Assembly (NCBI GenBank): GCA_020434415.1
Contig: JAGRAW010000009.1
Span: forward strand, 1-32,312
Source of the DNA: Bdellovibrionales bacterium
GTDB taxonomy: Bacteria > Bdellovibrionota_C > UBA2361 > SZUA-149
Reading direction: 5' to 3'
DNA length: 32,312 bases
Both the position numbers and the translations under genes were made by a program. Below, piece by piece: positions 22,459-31,817 of the stretch. Numbering within the stretch: the stretch's first letter is position 1; each line of letters starts with the position of its first letter. The notes under the pieces are model-generated. The model was given only the letters and a program-made list of their open reading frames with translations, was not told the DNA's origin and did no database searches.

Positions 22459-25056
22459 ATGGCGGGCAAGAAACCAAACCTGACATTGGTGAGCGATAGT
22501 TCGGAGCGCGCAAGCGGCGGGCTTGCGATCTCGGCCGGCTTCGATTTCGTTTCCATCGGTGAGCTGAGTCCCAAGGAGCGGGATCGCCTTGAACGGCTGA
22601 TCGAAGCGGCGTGCCCTAAATCGGGGGTGCTCGCCGTCGCGCGTCCGGGGAAGACCTGGGATCTCCGACCGGTAGTGGTCCGTGCGGGAGAGCCGGGCCC
22701 GACCATCATCCGTTGCGCGGGACCGGATGTCTCCCTGCAACCGGTGCTTCACGAGCGGCTTCGCGAGACTTTTGAGCGTCTGACCCATTTTCGTGACCTG
22801 CGGAGCGGTGTCTGCGATTTCGGTACTCTCGAGAATCAGCTTTGGTATCGGCGCGTGCTCGTACCGAGTACGCTCGCGCATATCCTGTCGGCACGAAGCG
22901 ACCTTCAGATTCCTTCAGTTGTGCGGCTCCTCGCTGTGCTCGCTCAGGAGCTTCAAGAATGGCAGTCGCACGGGGTATGGCACGGTCATCTGACAACATC
23001 GAATATCGCGCTGAATGCGGATGGCTCCGTACTGTTTCTCGACGCAGGAATTGGTGCGGCACTTGCCGAAGCGTCGCGCGAGTGTCCGCCGGAGTTGGTG
23101 CAGACGCTAGCACCGGAGATGCTGGGCAACCTTGCTCTAAATGCCAGAACCGACATCTACGGTCTCGGACAAGTCTTTCGACGCATCTTCCTCGTCCTGC
23201 GCAAGAAGCATCAGTTTACGAACGACCGGCATCTCGTAGCCGACCTCACGGATCGTCATCAGGCGCTGCTTGATGCGATGATTGCGGAGGTCCCTACCGA
23301 GCGACCTGATATTGGTGAAGTTGTCGAGGCACTCCAGGTCGCCAAAGATGGCAAAAGTGCCCGAGCTTCTGCGAGGAGCGCAACTCCACCGCCGAGAGAG
23401 GCGGCGGCCTCCGGCAGAATCGTTCAAAAGGCAAGGCCCACGGTTTCCATGATAATGGAACCGGTGACCGAGGACGAAGGAGATGCCTTTTTGTCCGAAC
23501 TGGAACGCGAGCCGGTGGCAGAAGGGTTTTTCGATATCGATGATATTGATGATGCGGCACTGTTGGAGGCCCCCGGGCAGCCGACACCTGCTCCGCTTAC
23601 CACCGACCGTCCTCCCCAGAGGCCGTTCCAACAGGAGCCGGCGGGCCAACGGGTAGCCGTCGCTACCGGAACGACGACGGCAACCGGATGGGTGCTGCTT
23701 CTGGGAGCGTTGGTCGTCGTGGCGGTTCTATTCGTGCGCCTGTTCTCCCCGGCGTATGAAACTGTGGAATACGATTTGAATCAGCTCCGCCTCGACTGGA
23801 TGAGCAAGATTCCCTCCCGCATGCTTACGGTGGCTGAAGTGGCGCTCGAGAAGGAATACGAGAACAAACAGGTGCAAGACCTGATTGTCGCTTCGGCGCA
23901 CAACGGCGATGAACTGCCGGGAGTCGACGTCGGGCTGTTACGGGTCGCCTTCGATAGCAGCTGGGAGATGCAGCTCGACCACGAGGACCGCCGAATGGCG
24001 ATCGCATTTGCGCTCGCGCGACTTTTAGGTGAGACAGCGCCGCAAGACTTGGGTCCGCTGGATCAGCGTCATCCGGGCGTCATTCTGGCGATTCTTTCAG
24101 CAGCAGGCGAGCAAACCGGCCGACTGCTCCAGCGAGTGCCGGCACATGTGCTGACCAAACTTCCGCCGCCCTATGGGCCCGCATTTCAGCGTCTCGTGGA
24201 GTCGAACATGGATCTCTCCTGCGCTGACGGCGCGGTCAGGAATCTGGCTCGGTTCAGCGCTCGTGGTGTTGAGGATGTAGAAGATATCGCGGTGTACTTG
24301 GCTGAAAACGGTTCTGTTCGGCTTCAGGCGCTGGCAATCATGTTTTCCCACGAAGCGTTCGCGGCAAAGTCGGCGCTCGAGCTGTTGCTCAACCATCCGA
24401 ACATCGTGCTGGACTTGCCGGAAATTACTTGGGGACGCACCTGGGAACTTCAGAAGTGGGCCGAACTGGATGAAAGCGATCAACTCTTCGTGCTTGCAGG
24501 AATAGCGCCCTCTCAAAAGGTGCAAGTCGAGAATATCGCCAAGCTGTTTCTCCATCCAAACCCTCAATTGCGCGCGTATGCGATTGCAGATGCGATAAAC
24601 CGAGTGGCCTTTGAGCACCCGGCTTCGGTCGCTGTGCTTACCAGTGTTCGTGCGAATCCTGAATCCGTTCCGCCGGAGCAGCTCGCGCGTCTTGCCGAGA
24701 TTCTTCAGCAGCCGTCTGCGGTGACCGAGCAGCGAATAACGGAGCTTTTGGATTCAGAGCCGCCGGTTGAGCTCATCGCGATGATTCTGCTCTCGTCCGC
24801 AAAGAAGGCGGAGGCTTCGACCCTCGACACTTGGCTGGCCGTCTATCTCAACAGCAAGCAGTGGGCGCCTTCCTCCACCGAGCTTGAGGCCTTGGTCGCT
24901 CATCCGGATCGATACACTCGCTTGTTCGCCTACAACAAAGCCCTGGTGTCGCAGGACCGGCAGGCAGCCAAGGCGCTACTGGAACAATCGCTGACGCGGG
25001 AAACCGATCCCGAGTTCCAGGAGCAGCTGCGATTGATGATTCAGCAGTTGCAATAG
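22459..25056 (+). CDS. Transmembrane pseudokinase with helical-repeat C-terminus
   Basis: Residues about 90-290 have a protein-kinase C-lobe. The catalytic loop reads HGHLTTSN (175-182) where kinases have HRDLKxxN, so the catalytic Asp is missing. The DFG position is DAG (195-197). APE (218-220) and DIYGLG (232-237) are kept. No glycine loop or VAIK lysine is obvious in the N-lobe. A disordered linker (about 300-405), rich in Pro and acidic residues, leads to one membrane helix (about 410-429, GWVLLLGALVVVAVLFVRLF). The remaining 430 residues are alpha-helical with HEAT-like spacing and would lie outside the cytoplasm if the kinase part is inside. ATG 22459 is preferred over the TTG at 22447. 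It is first in a same-strand cluster with an active kinase. It is probably a scaffold or sensor; the ligand is unknown. Confidence 0.8.
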   Translation: MAGKKPNLTLVSDSSERASGGLAISAGFDFVSIGELSPKERDRLERLIEAACPKSGVLAVARPGKTWDLRPVVVRAGEPGPTIIRCAGPDVSLQPVLHERLRETFERLTHFRDLRSGVCDFGTLENQLWYRRVLVPSTLAHILSARSDLQIPSVVRLLAVLAQELQEWQSHGVWHGHLTTSNIALNADGSVLFLDAGIGAALAEASRECPPELVQTLAPEMLGNLALNARTDIYGLGQVFRRIFLVLRKKHQFTNDRHLVADLTDRHQALLDAMIAEVPTERPDIGEVVEALQVAKDGKSARASARSATPPPREAAASGRIVQKARPTVSMIMEPVTEDEGDAFLSELEREPVAEGFFDIDDIDDAALLEAPGQPTPAPLTTDRPPQRPFQQEPAGQRVAVATGTTTATGWVLLLGALVVVAVLFVRLFSPAYETVEYDLNQLRLDWMSKIPSRMLTVAEVALEKEYENKQVQDLIVASAHNGDELPGVDVGLLRVAFDSSWEMQLDHEDRRMAIAFALARLLGETAPQDLGPLDQRHPGVILAILSAAGEQTGRLLQRVPAHVLTKLPPPYGPAFQRLVESNMDLSCADGAVRNLARFSARGVEDVEDIAVYLAENGSVRLQALAIMFSHEAFAAKSALELLLNHPNIVLDLPEITWGRTWELQKWAELDESDQLFVLAGIAPSQKVQVENIAKLFLHPNPQLRAYAIADAINRVAFEHPASVAVLTSVRANPESVPPEQLARLAEILQQPSAVTEQRITELLDSEPPVELIAMILLSSAKKAEASTLDTWLAVYLNSKQWAPSSTELEALVAHPDRYTRLFAYNKALVSQDRQAAKALLEQSLTRETDPEFQEQLRLMIQQLQ

Positions 25057-25303
25057 CGACCCTTCGACGCTCTGTTTGTCTCAAGCTATTTTACGCGGGA
25101 ATCTATGTAGTTGCGCCACTTTTCGGTCGCGGCACCCGCTACCGGGCGTCGGTTGCCTCATTGGTTTGGTCGGAATCTTTAGCGAGCCGGAGGCATCTGG
25201 AGTAGAGTGGAACTCCGGCACTCTGCTGGAGCGCATCCCCAGCTTGAATATTGGATTCGGGACTGGGACAATTTCTGGTAGCGGGCGCAGCAGACAAGGG
25301 CAG

Positions 25304-26362
25304 ATGCCTGACAAGACCAAACACGAGGCACGCGACGATCAATTCGGCTTCGACGACTTTGGCGAGGACGGGTTTGACGAGCAGGTCGGAGAGGAGCTGA
25401 AAGCGGCGAAGCAGCTCCTCGATCCCGCAGAGCCGGGTATCGCGGGGACGCCGAGCGGCGTCGGCTGGGCAGCTGCGGCCGAAATTGTCGAGCGGGTCCG
25501 GCCCGTTCCTTGGTTGCTATGGGTGGTGGTCCGCTCCGTCTATGGCCGCTCAGGCGAGCTTGGAGAACCCGATTCCCACGCGTTCTCCGTGGTGACGAAT
25601 CTCATGCTCCACGCAGCCAATGATCGCGCCCTCGCTCCTCATCGCTCAGAGGACGAGGAGTCGGACGGGAAGATATCGAACCTGACGACGGCAATCGACC
25701 TCATTGGATCTGATGTTGCCGGTTCCCTTTGCTTTATTCACGCCGTCTGTCGTCGAGTCAGCACCTCGCTCAACGAGCGGGTGTGGCGCCCTATCCTTGA
25801 CGACGCGCTACTGCGTGCGCACATCGGCTACCACGTCGGGCAAATCGCACCGAGCTTCGGTGCGGGTCGAGGAATGCTTGCCGGATTCGCCGGTAGGAGC
25901 GGTCTGGCCGTCCAGATTGCTTCGGGTAGTATCGAGCAGGCACAGAAGGCTTTGGCCGGTCTGGCATCGGGGGTAGAGATTGGTGAAGTTTGTAAAGATA
26001 TCTACGCCTGTGACCCTCTCCAAGTCTCAGCGCTGTCCTTGATCGCCGGGGGATGTAATCGTGACATTGCAATGGGCATTGCTGCGTTCAGCAAACGAGA
26101 AGGAAACTTGCTACCCGGTTCTGAGCAGCACCGATGGTTTTGTCTGTTCAGCGTGATTGAGCAGATGCGCATGGGGCAACTTGAGCAAGTTACGGACGAG
26201 CATTGGCGAACGTTGGGCTACGACCCGGCTGCCAAGAATGACCTGCTCACACGTGTCCAGCTGGTGCAGCGCCGTGGTCATGGCTGGCGCTGGATGACCC
26301 AGTCACTGGCAGCCGAAGGCGGTGCTCCTGCGCGAAAGCCTCGCAAGCGCAGCGAGGGGTAG
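25304..26362 (+). CDS. Divergent HDOD-like domain protein
   Basis: This 352-residue protein has no signal peptide. It has an acidic N-terminus (DDQFGFDDFGEDGFDEQ). The middle resembles HDOD signalling domains: an initial helix pair around AAEIVERVRPVPWLLWVVV, then ISNLTTAIDLIGSDVAGSLC (HDOD: IxSLxxAIxxLG), WRPILDDALLRAHIGYHVGQ, and a GLLHDIG-like position reading LAGFAGRSGLA. CDPLQVSALSLIAGGCNRDI matches the E-x-x-x-G-x-x-H region. Metal-binding His/Asp are absent, as is usual in HDOD. The C-terminus is basic. The frame extends upstream to 25076, but ATG 25304 with AAGGG just before it is preferred. It lies between the pseudokinase and the Ser/Thr kinase genes and may act in the same pathway. 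The family call is tentative. Confidence 0.55.
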   Translation: MPDKTKHEARDDQFGFDDFGEDGFDEQVGEELKAAKQLLDPAEPGIAGTPSGVGWAAAAEIVERVRPVPWLLWVVVRSVYGRSGELGEPDSHAFSVVTNLMLHAANDRALAPHRSEDEESDGKISNLTTAIDLIGSDVAGSLCFIHAVCRRVSTSLNERVWRPILDDALLRAHIGYHVGQIAPSFGAGRGMLAGFAGRSGLAVQIASGSIEQAQKALAGLASGVEIGEVCKDIYACDPLQVSALSLIAGGCNRDIAMGIAAFSKREGNLLPGSEQHRWFCLFSVIEQMRMGQLEQVTDEHWRTLGYDPAAKNDLLTRVQLVQRRGHGWRWMTQSLAAEGGAPARKPRKRSEG

Positions 26363-26494
26363 CAGCGGTACCGTGCGCGAGGCAAGTAACTGTCGCCGCG
26401 CCTTCGCTTGGTTCTTCGAGGGGACTGTCGAAAGCAATTTCCAGCATCCCAAGGGTACAGCTCTTTGCCGAGCGCTGTATTGCGCTTCCAACGT

Positions 26495-28306
26495 ATGACG
26501 ACGCCGTCTGACGCACCGTTGTTCCACGCCGGGACCCTGATTGCCGGCCGCTATGAGGTGCTCGGCACGCTCGGCAAAGGCGGTATGGGCGTCGTGCTGC
26601 AAGTAGTCGATCGAGCGCTGGATAATGAAATCGGAGCGCTGAAACTGCTTCATCCTCAGATGTCGCGGGATGCTACGCAGTTTGCCCGTTTCCGCAATGA
26701 GGTTCTAGTCGCGCGCAAGCTTGCACATCCCAACATCGTCCGGCTCTATGACTTCGGTGCGGCGGAGCATGGGTACTACTTTATCTCGATGGAGTATGTC
26801 GACGGCGGCAATCTTGCGCAGCGGATCTACGGCACGCGCGAGCCGATACCAATCCGCGAGATCACACGAATCCTGCGCGAAGTCTGTTACGGGCTTGCCT
26901 GTGCCCATCAACAGGGGGTGATTCATCGTGACCTGAAGCCGGATAACATCCTCTTGAGTCAGAAGCATGAGGTGAAGCTTAGCGATTTCGGTTTAGCTCG
27001 TTCCCTCATGCTGGACAAAGGGCTTACCGATGTCGGTGAAACTGTCGGCACCCCCTACTACATGGCACCGGAGCAGTTGAAGGGCGAGACGCCTGATCCC
27101 CGGGTCGATATCTACTCCCTGGGAATTGTCGCCTTCGAGATGGCTATGGGTCGCAGGCCGTTCACCGACGAGAATTATGTTCGTCTTGCGAAACAACATT
27201 TTTCGGCACCTCTCCCCACCTTGCTTGCGCCGGGGTCGGGCATTCCCGAATGGTTCGACGTCTTCGTCCGCCGTGCGGCCGCCAAATCTCGAGAGCAACG
27301 GTTCGCAACTGCCGAGGAAGCAGCAGAGGAGCTGGCGCGACATCTCGAGGGACCGGTTGTAGTAAATGTTCGATCAGATGGGAGAACCCCGCCGCCGCCA
27401 CAAAGATCGCTCCGCTCGAGCCCATTGGCGGCTGCAGTGCTACTCTTGATCGGCGGCCTTTGTTGGCTGGGCCTGGAACGGTATTTACTGCAGGGACGTG
27501 GTGCGGCGGGAAAGGATGGGGGTCGACTGTCGGCGGCTGTCGGTCAAGACGATGAGACCGCTCGGACATTGTTTTTCTCCGCGATTGAGCGCGGAGAACG
27601 AGCTGAGGTCGAGCGCTTTATTGCCAAGGGAACGGCGTTGGACCGGCGCGGCTTCCGCGGCTTCACCCCGGTCATTGCCGCCATCCGTTTCGGACGCATC
27701 GGGCTACTCGAGCTACTTCTTGCGAGCGGTGCTAATCCCAACGAGCCTGACTCTCAGGGAGCGACGCCACTGATTCATGCGGCGCAAGTCGGCGAGGAGC
27801 AGGCGGTTGAGCCGCTGATTCAGTATGGTGCGATTACCACGGCTCGAGATGCCAATTCCAGAACTGCCCTACTTTATGCTATAGCCGGTGGGCCAGTTTC
27901 GGTTGTCGAGACGCTGCTTGCGGCAGGTTCGCCTGTCGCGATGCAGGATGCCGCCGGGAATGGACCGCTGCATTATTCCCTCAATCCATCGCTGCATAGT
28001 GTCGCAGAGCGAAAGGTTCTAGAGCGTGGGGGCGTAGGACCGGTGGTGTCAGGAGCGGCAGGTCGAGAAGAGGCGGATGCGGAAAGGGGTGGTGGCGACG
28101 GGAGGCGGTTTGCCGAAGTCGCAACGCGGGCGCCGGGCGGCCGTCAAAAAGACACCACCGTGCGGATCGTTCGACTGTTGCTCGGTGCCGGTGCGGATGC
28201 CGGAATCGAGAATCGTGAGGGGGTGACGCCACTCGAACTGGCAACCGCAGCGGGGGCGGACGAGGTGCTGCGACTGTTTCGCCGCAAGGAGTTGAAAGGT
28301 AGGTAG
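26495..28306 (+). CDS. Membrane Ser/Thr protein kinase with ankyrin repeats
   Basis: This is a PknB-type kinase with every catalytic element. The glycine loop is GKGGMG (27-32), Lys50 is in ALKLL, and Glu69 is in the C-helix. HRDLKPDN is at 144-151, DFG at 164-166, GTPYYMAPE at 185-193 and DIYSLG at 205-210. After a Pro-rich linker, one membrane helix lies at about 310-331 (LAAAVLLLIGGLCWLGLERY). Residues about 355-600 contain four or five ankyrin repeats (GFTPVIAAIRFGRIGLLELL, GATPLIHAAQVGEEQAVEPL, RTALLYAIAGGPVSVVETLL, GVTPLELATAAGADEVLRLF), interrupted by a Gly/Arg-rich insert at about 505-550. The ankyrins would face the periplasm. ATG 26495 gives the usual spacing to the glycine loop. 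It is 6 nt from the next gene, so coupled with the metalloprotease. Confidence 0.92.
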   Translation: MTTPSDAPLFHAGTLIAGRYEVLGTLGKGGMGVVLQVVDRALDNEIGALKLLHPQMSRDATQFARFRNEVLVARKLAHPNIVRLYDFGAAEHGYYFISMEYVDGGNLAQRIYGTREPIPIREITRILREVCYGLACAHQQGVIHRDLKPDNILLSQKHEVKLSDFGLARSLMLDKGLTDVGETVGTPYYMAPEQLKGETPDPRVDIYSLGIVAFEMAMGRRPFTDENYVRLAKQHFSAPLPTLLAPGSGIPEWFDVFVRRAAAKSREQRFATAEEAAEELARHLEGPVVVNVRSDGRTPPPPQRSLRSSPLAAAVLLLIGGLCWLGLERYLLQGRGAAGKDGGRLSAAVGQDDETARTLFFSAIERGERAEVERFIAKGTALDRRGFRGFTPVIAAIRFGRIGLLELLLASGANPNEPDSQGATPLIHAAQVGEEQAVEPLIQYGAITTARDANSRTALLYAIAGGPVSVVETLLAAGSPVAMQDAAGNGPLHYSLNPSLHSVAERKVLERGGVGPVVSGAAGREEADAERGGGDGRRFAEVATRAPGGRQKDTTVRIVRLLLGAGADAGIENREGVTPLELATAAGADEVLRLFRRKELKGR

Positions 28307-28312
28307 AGTGCA

Positions 28313-31300
28313 TTGTGCGCAGGAACGTTTATTCGCAGTAGCCTGTCGATTCTAGTCTCGCTGATTGGTATCGGCTGTTTGTGGACAGCACGGGCAGCGG
28401 CGGAGGAGGTCGGTGTAACGGCACCGATCGCGAGCCTGCCGTTGGACGAACTCTTTCGCGCCGCTTCCGCAGAAGCTGCAGGTCGAAGCGCAACCCCTGT
28501 TGCGGTAGCCATTCGGACGCCTGCCGGAGATCGGACGTTCAATGTCGTTTATCATCCGATCCAAGCCGTCGATTACACGGCGACTACCTCGCTAGGGGAA
28601 TCTGTAGATCCCGGTGTGCTGCTCTTCCGTTCGGTGTCGGAGAGCGCAAGCGAGTTTGCTCGGCTGAGCATTTCCGTTCGCTCGGACCAATCTCTTCGTT
28701 TCGGTGGAATGGTCCGTATCGACGGTCGCACCTTTCAGATTTTCTCGATTGATTCCGCTAGGTATCGGATTGGAGAGCTTACTCCTCAGGCACTGCAAGG
28801 ACTGCTTCAGTCCTGCGGATTGCATACGGAGGGAGTGCTGCGACCGCTCGGCCGCACTGCCCCTACAACCGAACTACTTGAAATCGAGCTCGCGACCGAT
28901 GCCGACTTTTCGTACGTCGAAGCGCAGGGAGGCGCGGTGGATGCGAATGCCGCGATTTTGGAAATTGTAAACGCTGCGGACGCTATCTACCGGACCCAGC
29001 ACAATCTTACCTTCACTGTCACGTTTCAGCACGCTTGGACCACCCCCGATCCGTTTCTCGACACCGCCGCCGAGACCTTGCTCGACAGCTTCTCCGAGTA
29101 TTGGAGCAGTCACTTTTCAACGCGTCACCAATACGATGTCGCTCACCTTTTCACTGACCGCCCCCTCGCGGGCGGTGTGATCGGACTCGCCTACCTCGGC
29201 ACTGCCTGCGATCGCTATCGCTACTCATTTTCGGTGCTGGTCGGTTCGACTGCTGCTGCAGCGGAGCTTGTGGCGCACGAGATTGCACATACGTTCAACG
29301 CGGTCCACGATCAGGGGTGTGGCTTCCCACCTCCATGGATTATGTGCCCGACGCAGGATACGACTCGGCCGAACACACTTTTCTCGCCGGAGAGCAGAGC
29401 AGACATCGCACTATTCGCAAGCGCCGTTTCCTGCCTCATGCCGGTAGACTCCGGGGGGAATGGTGCTCCATCATTTACCACGGGTCGCTCCCGCACGGTC
29501 GAAGAGGGTGAACTGATCGATTTCCGGCTGACGGCGAGCGACCCGAACGATGATCCACTTCGATTTACGGCACCGGACGGTCTTCCTCCCGGCGCCAGCC
29601 TGCAGTCCACTACCGGTCGATTCGCCTGGCGGCCCGCCGGGGATCAGAGCGGTTCGTATGATGTGTTGTTCCGCGTCGCGGATGCATTTGGTGCGTCGGA
29701 CAGTGTCGTAGTGACGTTTACCGTTCGTGATGCTTCGGGCGTCGCAGCATTGCCCCGTCGGCATGTGCGGGGGGATTTTGATGGCGACGGTGCGGTTGAT
29801 TTGACTGTTTTTCGGGCGGCCGTCGGCTCCTGGTTCAGCACACCGCTCCAGTCGGCGCTCGAAGGGCAGGGAACAGCGAACGAACTGCAGTTCGGCTTGG
29901 CGGGTGATGTGCCGGTGCCGGCTGACTACAATGGGGACCGGATAACAGATCGGGCGGTGTTTCGGCCATCGCTTGGAAGTTGGTTGATCAGAAGCTCCGG
30001 ATCCGACCTGCTGCAGTCGGTGCAGTTCGGCTTGTTCGGCGACCTGCCTGCCCCGGCGGACTACGATGGCGACGGGCGCAGCGATGCGGGAGTCTTCCGA
30101 CCGGCGACACAGCAGTTTCTCTACCGTTCTTCGTCGGGCGGAAACGATGTCGTCATCAGCATTGGCCGTTTTGGTGATATACCGGTGCCGTGTGATTACA
30201 CCGGTGACGGTATTGCCGACGTTGCGCTCTTTCGTCCGGAAACGGGAGAATGGTTGGTGCGCACTCGCAATCGCATCGAGACTACGCAGTTTGGACTGCC
30301 GGATGATATTCCGGTCCCTGCCGCCTACTCGGGTGGTGCTTGTGAGCGGGCGGTTTGGCGTCCGACAAGTGGTCTGTGGCTACTCGAAGGAGCCCCGGCG
30401 ATACAGTTCGGGTTGGGGGGAGATGTGCCGATTCCACTGGACGTCGAGGGCAGCGGGACCACAGTGCCTGCGGTATGGCGTCCCGCGCAAGGGATGTGGT
30501 TCGTGCGTTCGGGTGGTGAGGCTCGTTTCGCTCAATTGGGCTTGCCCGGCGACCTGATTCCTCAGCGAGAATCGTTCTACTACGCGGCCCGTCGTCGCCG
30601 AGGTGATTCTCGAACGGTTCGAAACAATGAATTTTCCTCGGCACTATTATTCGATCCCGCCTCGAATCAACTGCAATCGCTGACTATTTCGGAGCAGACG
30701 GTGCAGGCTCGTGTCGCTCCCTCCGGTAGTGTCGTTGTCCGAGGCGATTACGACGGCGATGGGCGAGTCGATGACGCCGTGTTTCTTGCCGGTGCCTGGA
30801 ATATCACCTTCGCCACCGGAGCGACGAGCGCTTCGGCTTGGGGCCTTGCCGGCGATCGACCGGTGAGCGGGGATTTCGACGGTGACGCCGTGACCGACCT
30901 CGCCGTGTATCGTCCCGACGTGGGCGGTGGGTTCAGCGGATGGTTCGTGCTGCAATCATCAAATGGAGTCGGCACATTCTTTCCGTGGGGACTACTCGGC
31001 GATGTGCCTCTAGTGGCCGACTTCAACGCCGACGGCTTTTCAGACGCCGCAGTCTGGCGGCAAACGCTGGGTAGTTGGTTTGTTCGAGACGGCCGCTCCG
31101 GTGCGCTGCTCGAAGCCGTGCAGTGGGGACTACCCGGTGACCTCATTCGAACCGCTGATTTCGATGGAGACGGCAGAACGGACAAGGCCGTATGGCGACC
31201 CTCCGACGGTACCTGGTACATCCTACGAGCCGACGGACGCATCAGCGTCACGCAGTGGGGTATCGCCGGAGACATCCCGATACCGGGCAGATTTCTCGAT

Positions 31301-31459
31301 GCGCAGCTTCCTACGTCCCTACCAGACCTCGCCGTATACCGTCCGCAACTGCGCATTCTGTTCGTGCTCTCACAAGCCGGCAGCCCCTTACTCCGCCCCG
31401 TGACCGGAGGTCTCTCCACCCAACTTGTCGGCATCCAACCATACACCCCGCTTCCGTAA
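28313..31459 (+). CDS. Secreted metzincin-like metalloprotease with FG-GAP repeats
   Basis: This is a 1048-residue exported protein. The signal peptide is at about 1-30 (SLSILVSLIGIGCLWTARAAA). A propeptide-like region is followed by a reprolysin-type zinc site HEIAHTFNAVHD (322-333) with three His ligands. The usual Gly of HExxHxxGxxH is Asn here. A downstream IMCP (343-346) can serve as the Met-turn, followed by LFSPESRADI. Residues about 385-475 form an Ig-like domain (GAPSFTTGRS to VVTFTVRDAS). From about 485 there are some ten FG-GAP/VCBS-like repeats (DYDGDGRSDAGVFRP, QFGLxGDxPVP type) in two groups separated by a 55-residue break. These form beta-propeller blades that bind calcium. The start is TTG at 28313 behind AAGGTAGG, 6 nt after the kinase stop. 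No sorting tag is obvious at the C-terminus. Confidence 0.85.
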   Translation: MCAGTFIRSSLSILVSLIGIGCLWTARAAAEEVGVTAPIASLPLDELFRAASAEAAGRSATPVAVAIRTPAGDRTFNVVYHPIQAVDYTATTSLGESVDPGVLLFRSVSESASEFARLSISVRSDQSLRFGGMVRIDGRTFQIFSIDSARYRIGELTPQALQGLLQSCGLHTEGVLRPLGRTAPTTELLEIELATDADFSYVEAQGGAVDANAAILEIVNAADAIYRTQHNLTFTVTFQHAWTTPDPFLDTAAETLLDSFSEYWSSHFSTRHQYDVAHLFTDRPLAGGVIGLAYLGTACDRYRYSFSVLVGSTAAAAELVAHEIAHTFNAVHDQGCGFPPPWIMCPTQDTTRPNTLFSPESRADIALFASAVSCLMPVDSGGNGAPSFTTGRSRTVEEGELIDFRLTASDPNDDPLRFTAPDGLPPGASLQSTTGRFAWRPAGDQSGSYDVLFRVADAFGASDSVVVTFTVRDASGVAALPRRHVRGDFDGDGAVDLTVFRAAVGSWFSTPLQSALEGQGTANELQFGLAGDVPVPADYNGDRITDRAVFRPSLGSWLIRSSGSDLLQSVQFGLFGDLPAPADYDGDGRSDAGVFRPATQQFLYRSSSGGNDVVISIGRFGDIPVPCDYTGDGIADVALFRPETGEWLVRTRNRIETTQFGLPDDIPVPAAYSGGACERAVWRPTSGLWLLEGAPAIQFGLGGDVPIPLDVEGSGTTVPAVWRPAQGMWFVRSGGEARFAQLGLPGDLIPQRESFYYAARRRRGDSRTVRNNEFSSALLFDPASNQLQSLTISEQTVQARVAPSGSVVVRGDYDGDGRVDDAVFLAGAWNITFATGATSASAWGLAGDRPVSGDFDGDAVTDLAVYRPDVGGGFSGWFVLQSSNGVGTFFPWGLLGDVPLVADFNADGFSDAAVWRQTLGSWFVRDGRSGALLEAVQWGLPGDLIRTADFDGDGRTDKAVWRPSDGTWYILRADGRISVTQWGIAGDIPIPGRFLDAQLPTSLPDLAVYRPQLRILFVLSQAGSPLLRPVTGGLSTQLVGIQPYTPLP

Positions 31460-31546
31460 CTCCCTCCTCCTACCGCTCCAATCCCCGCCGCCCCCTCGCC
31501 AGCGAAGAATCGCGAAGAATAACTCCCCCCTCCTCCCTCGCCGGGA

Positions 31547-31668
31547 GGAAGAATGGAGGAAGAATGGGAAGGAAGAATGGGAAAAGGAAGAATGAAGGAA
31601 GAATGGGACACCCAATGTTCCCGAGAAGGAAAGAATGGCGAGAAGGCAGGAATGGGACATCCAATATT
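31547..31668. repeat. GGAAGAATGG repeats and an 18-bp direct repeat
   Basis: The decamer GGAAGAATGG, or a one-base variant, occurs at 31547, 31558, 31571, 31586 and 31597, with a longer variant at 31628. The plus strand here is almost all purine. AATGGGACAYCCAATRTT occurs at 31602-31619 and 31651-31668 (16 of 18 identical). The first copy contains TGGG-ACA-CCCA and a GGGACA/TGTTCCC pairing, giving REP-like small hairpins. REP-type palindromes often accompany Y1 transposases such as the neighbouring one. Confidence 0.7.
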
Positions 31669-31776
31669 GACCGCGGTAGACAATGCCAGCTTGCAGCGCA
31701 ACTTGGCGCAGCTTGATGGCGATTTTTGTACAGATGGGTCGCTAACTACTCACAGTTTGATGCAGGCTTGAGGTTC

Positions 31777-31817
31777 GAATGGAGTGCTCAAACGTGCGAG
31801 TGGAGTGTTCAAATGTG
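31777..31817. repeat. 20-bp direct repeat, two copies
   Basis: GAATGGAGTGCTCAAACGTG (31777-31796) and GAGTGGAGTGTTCAAATGTG (31798-31817) match at 17 of 20 positions and lie 1 nt apart. They sit about 35 nt past the stop of the transposase fragment. Confidence 0.65.

Noticed and set aside
31771-31785. GGTTCGAAT resembling a tRNA T-loop
   Set aside because: No acceptor, D or anticodon stems can be drawn around it.
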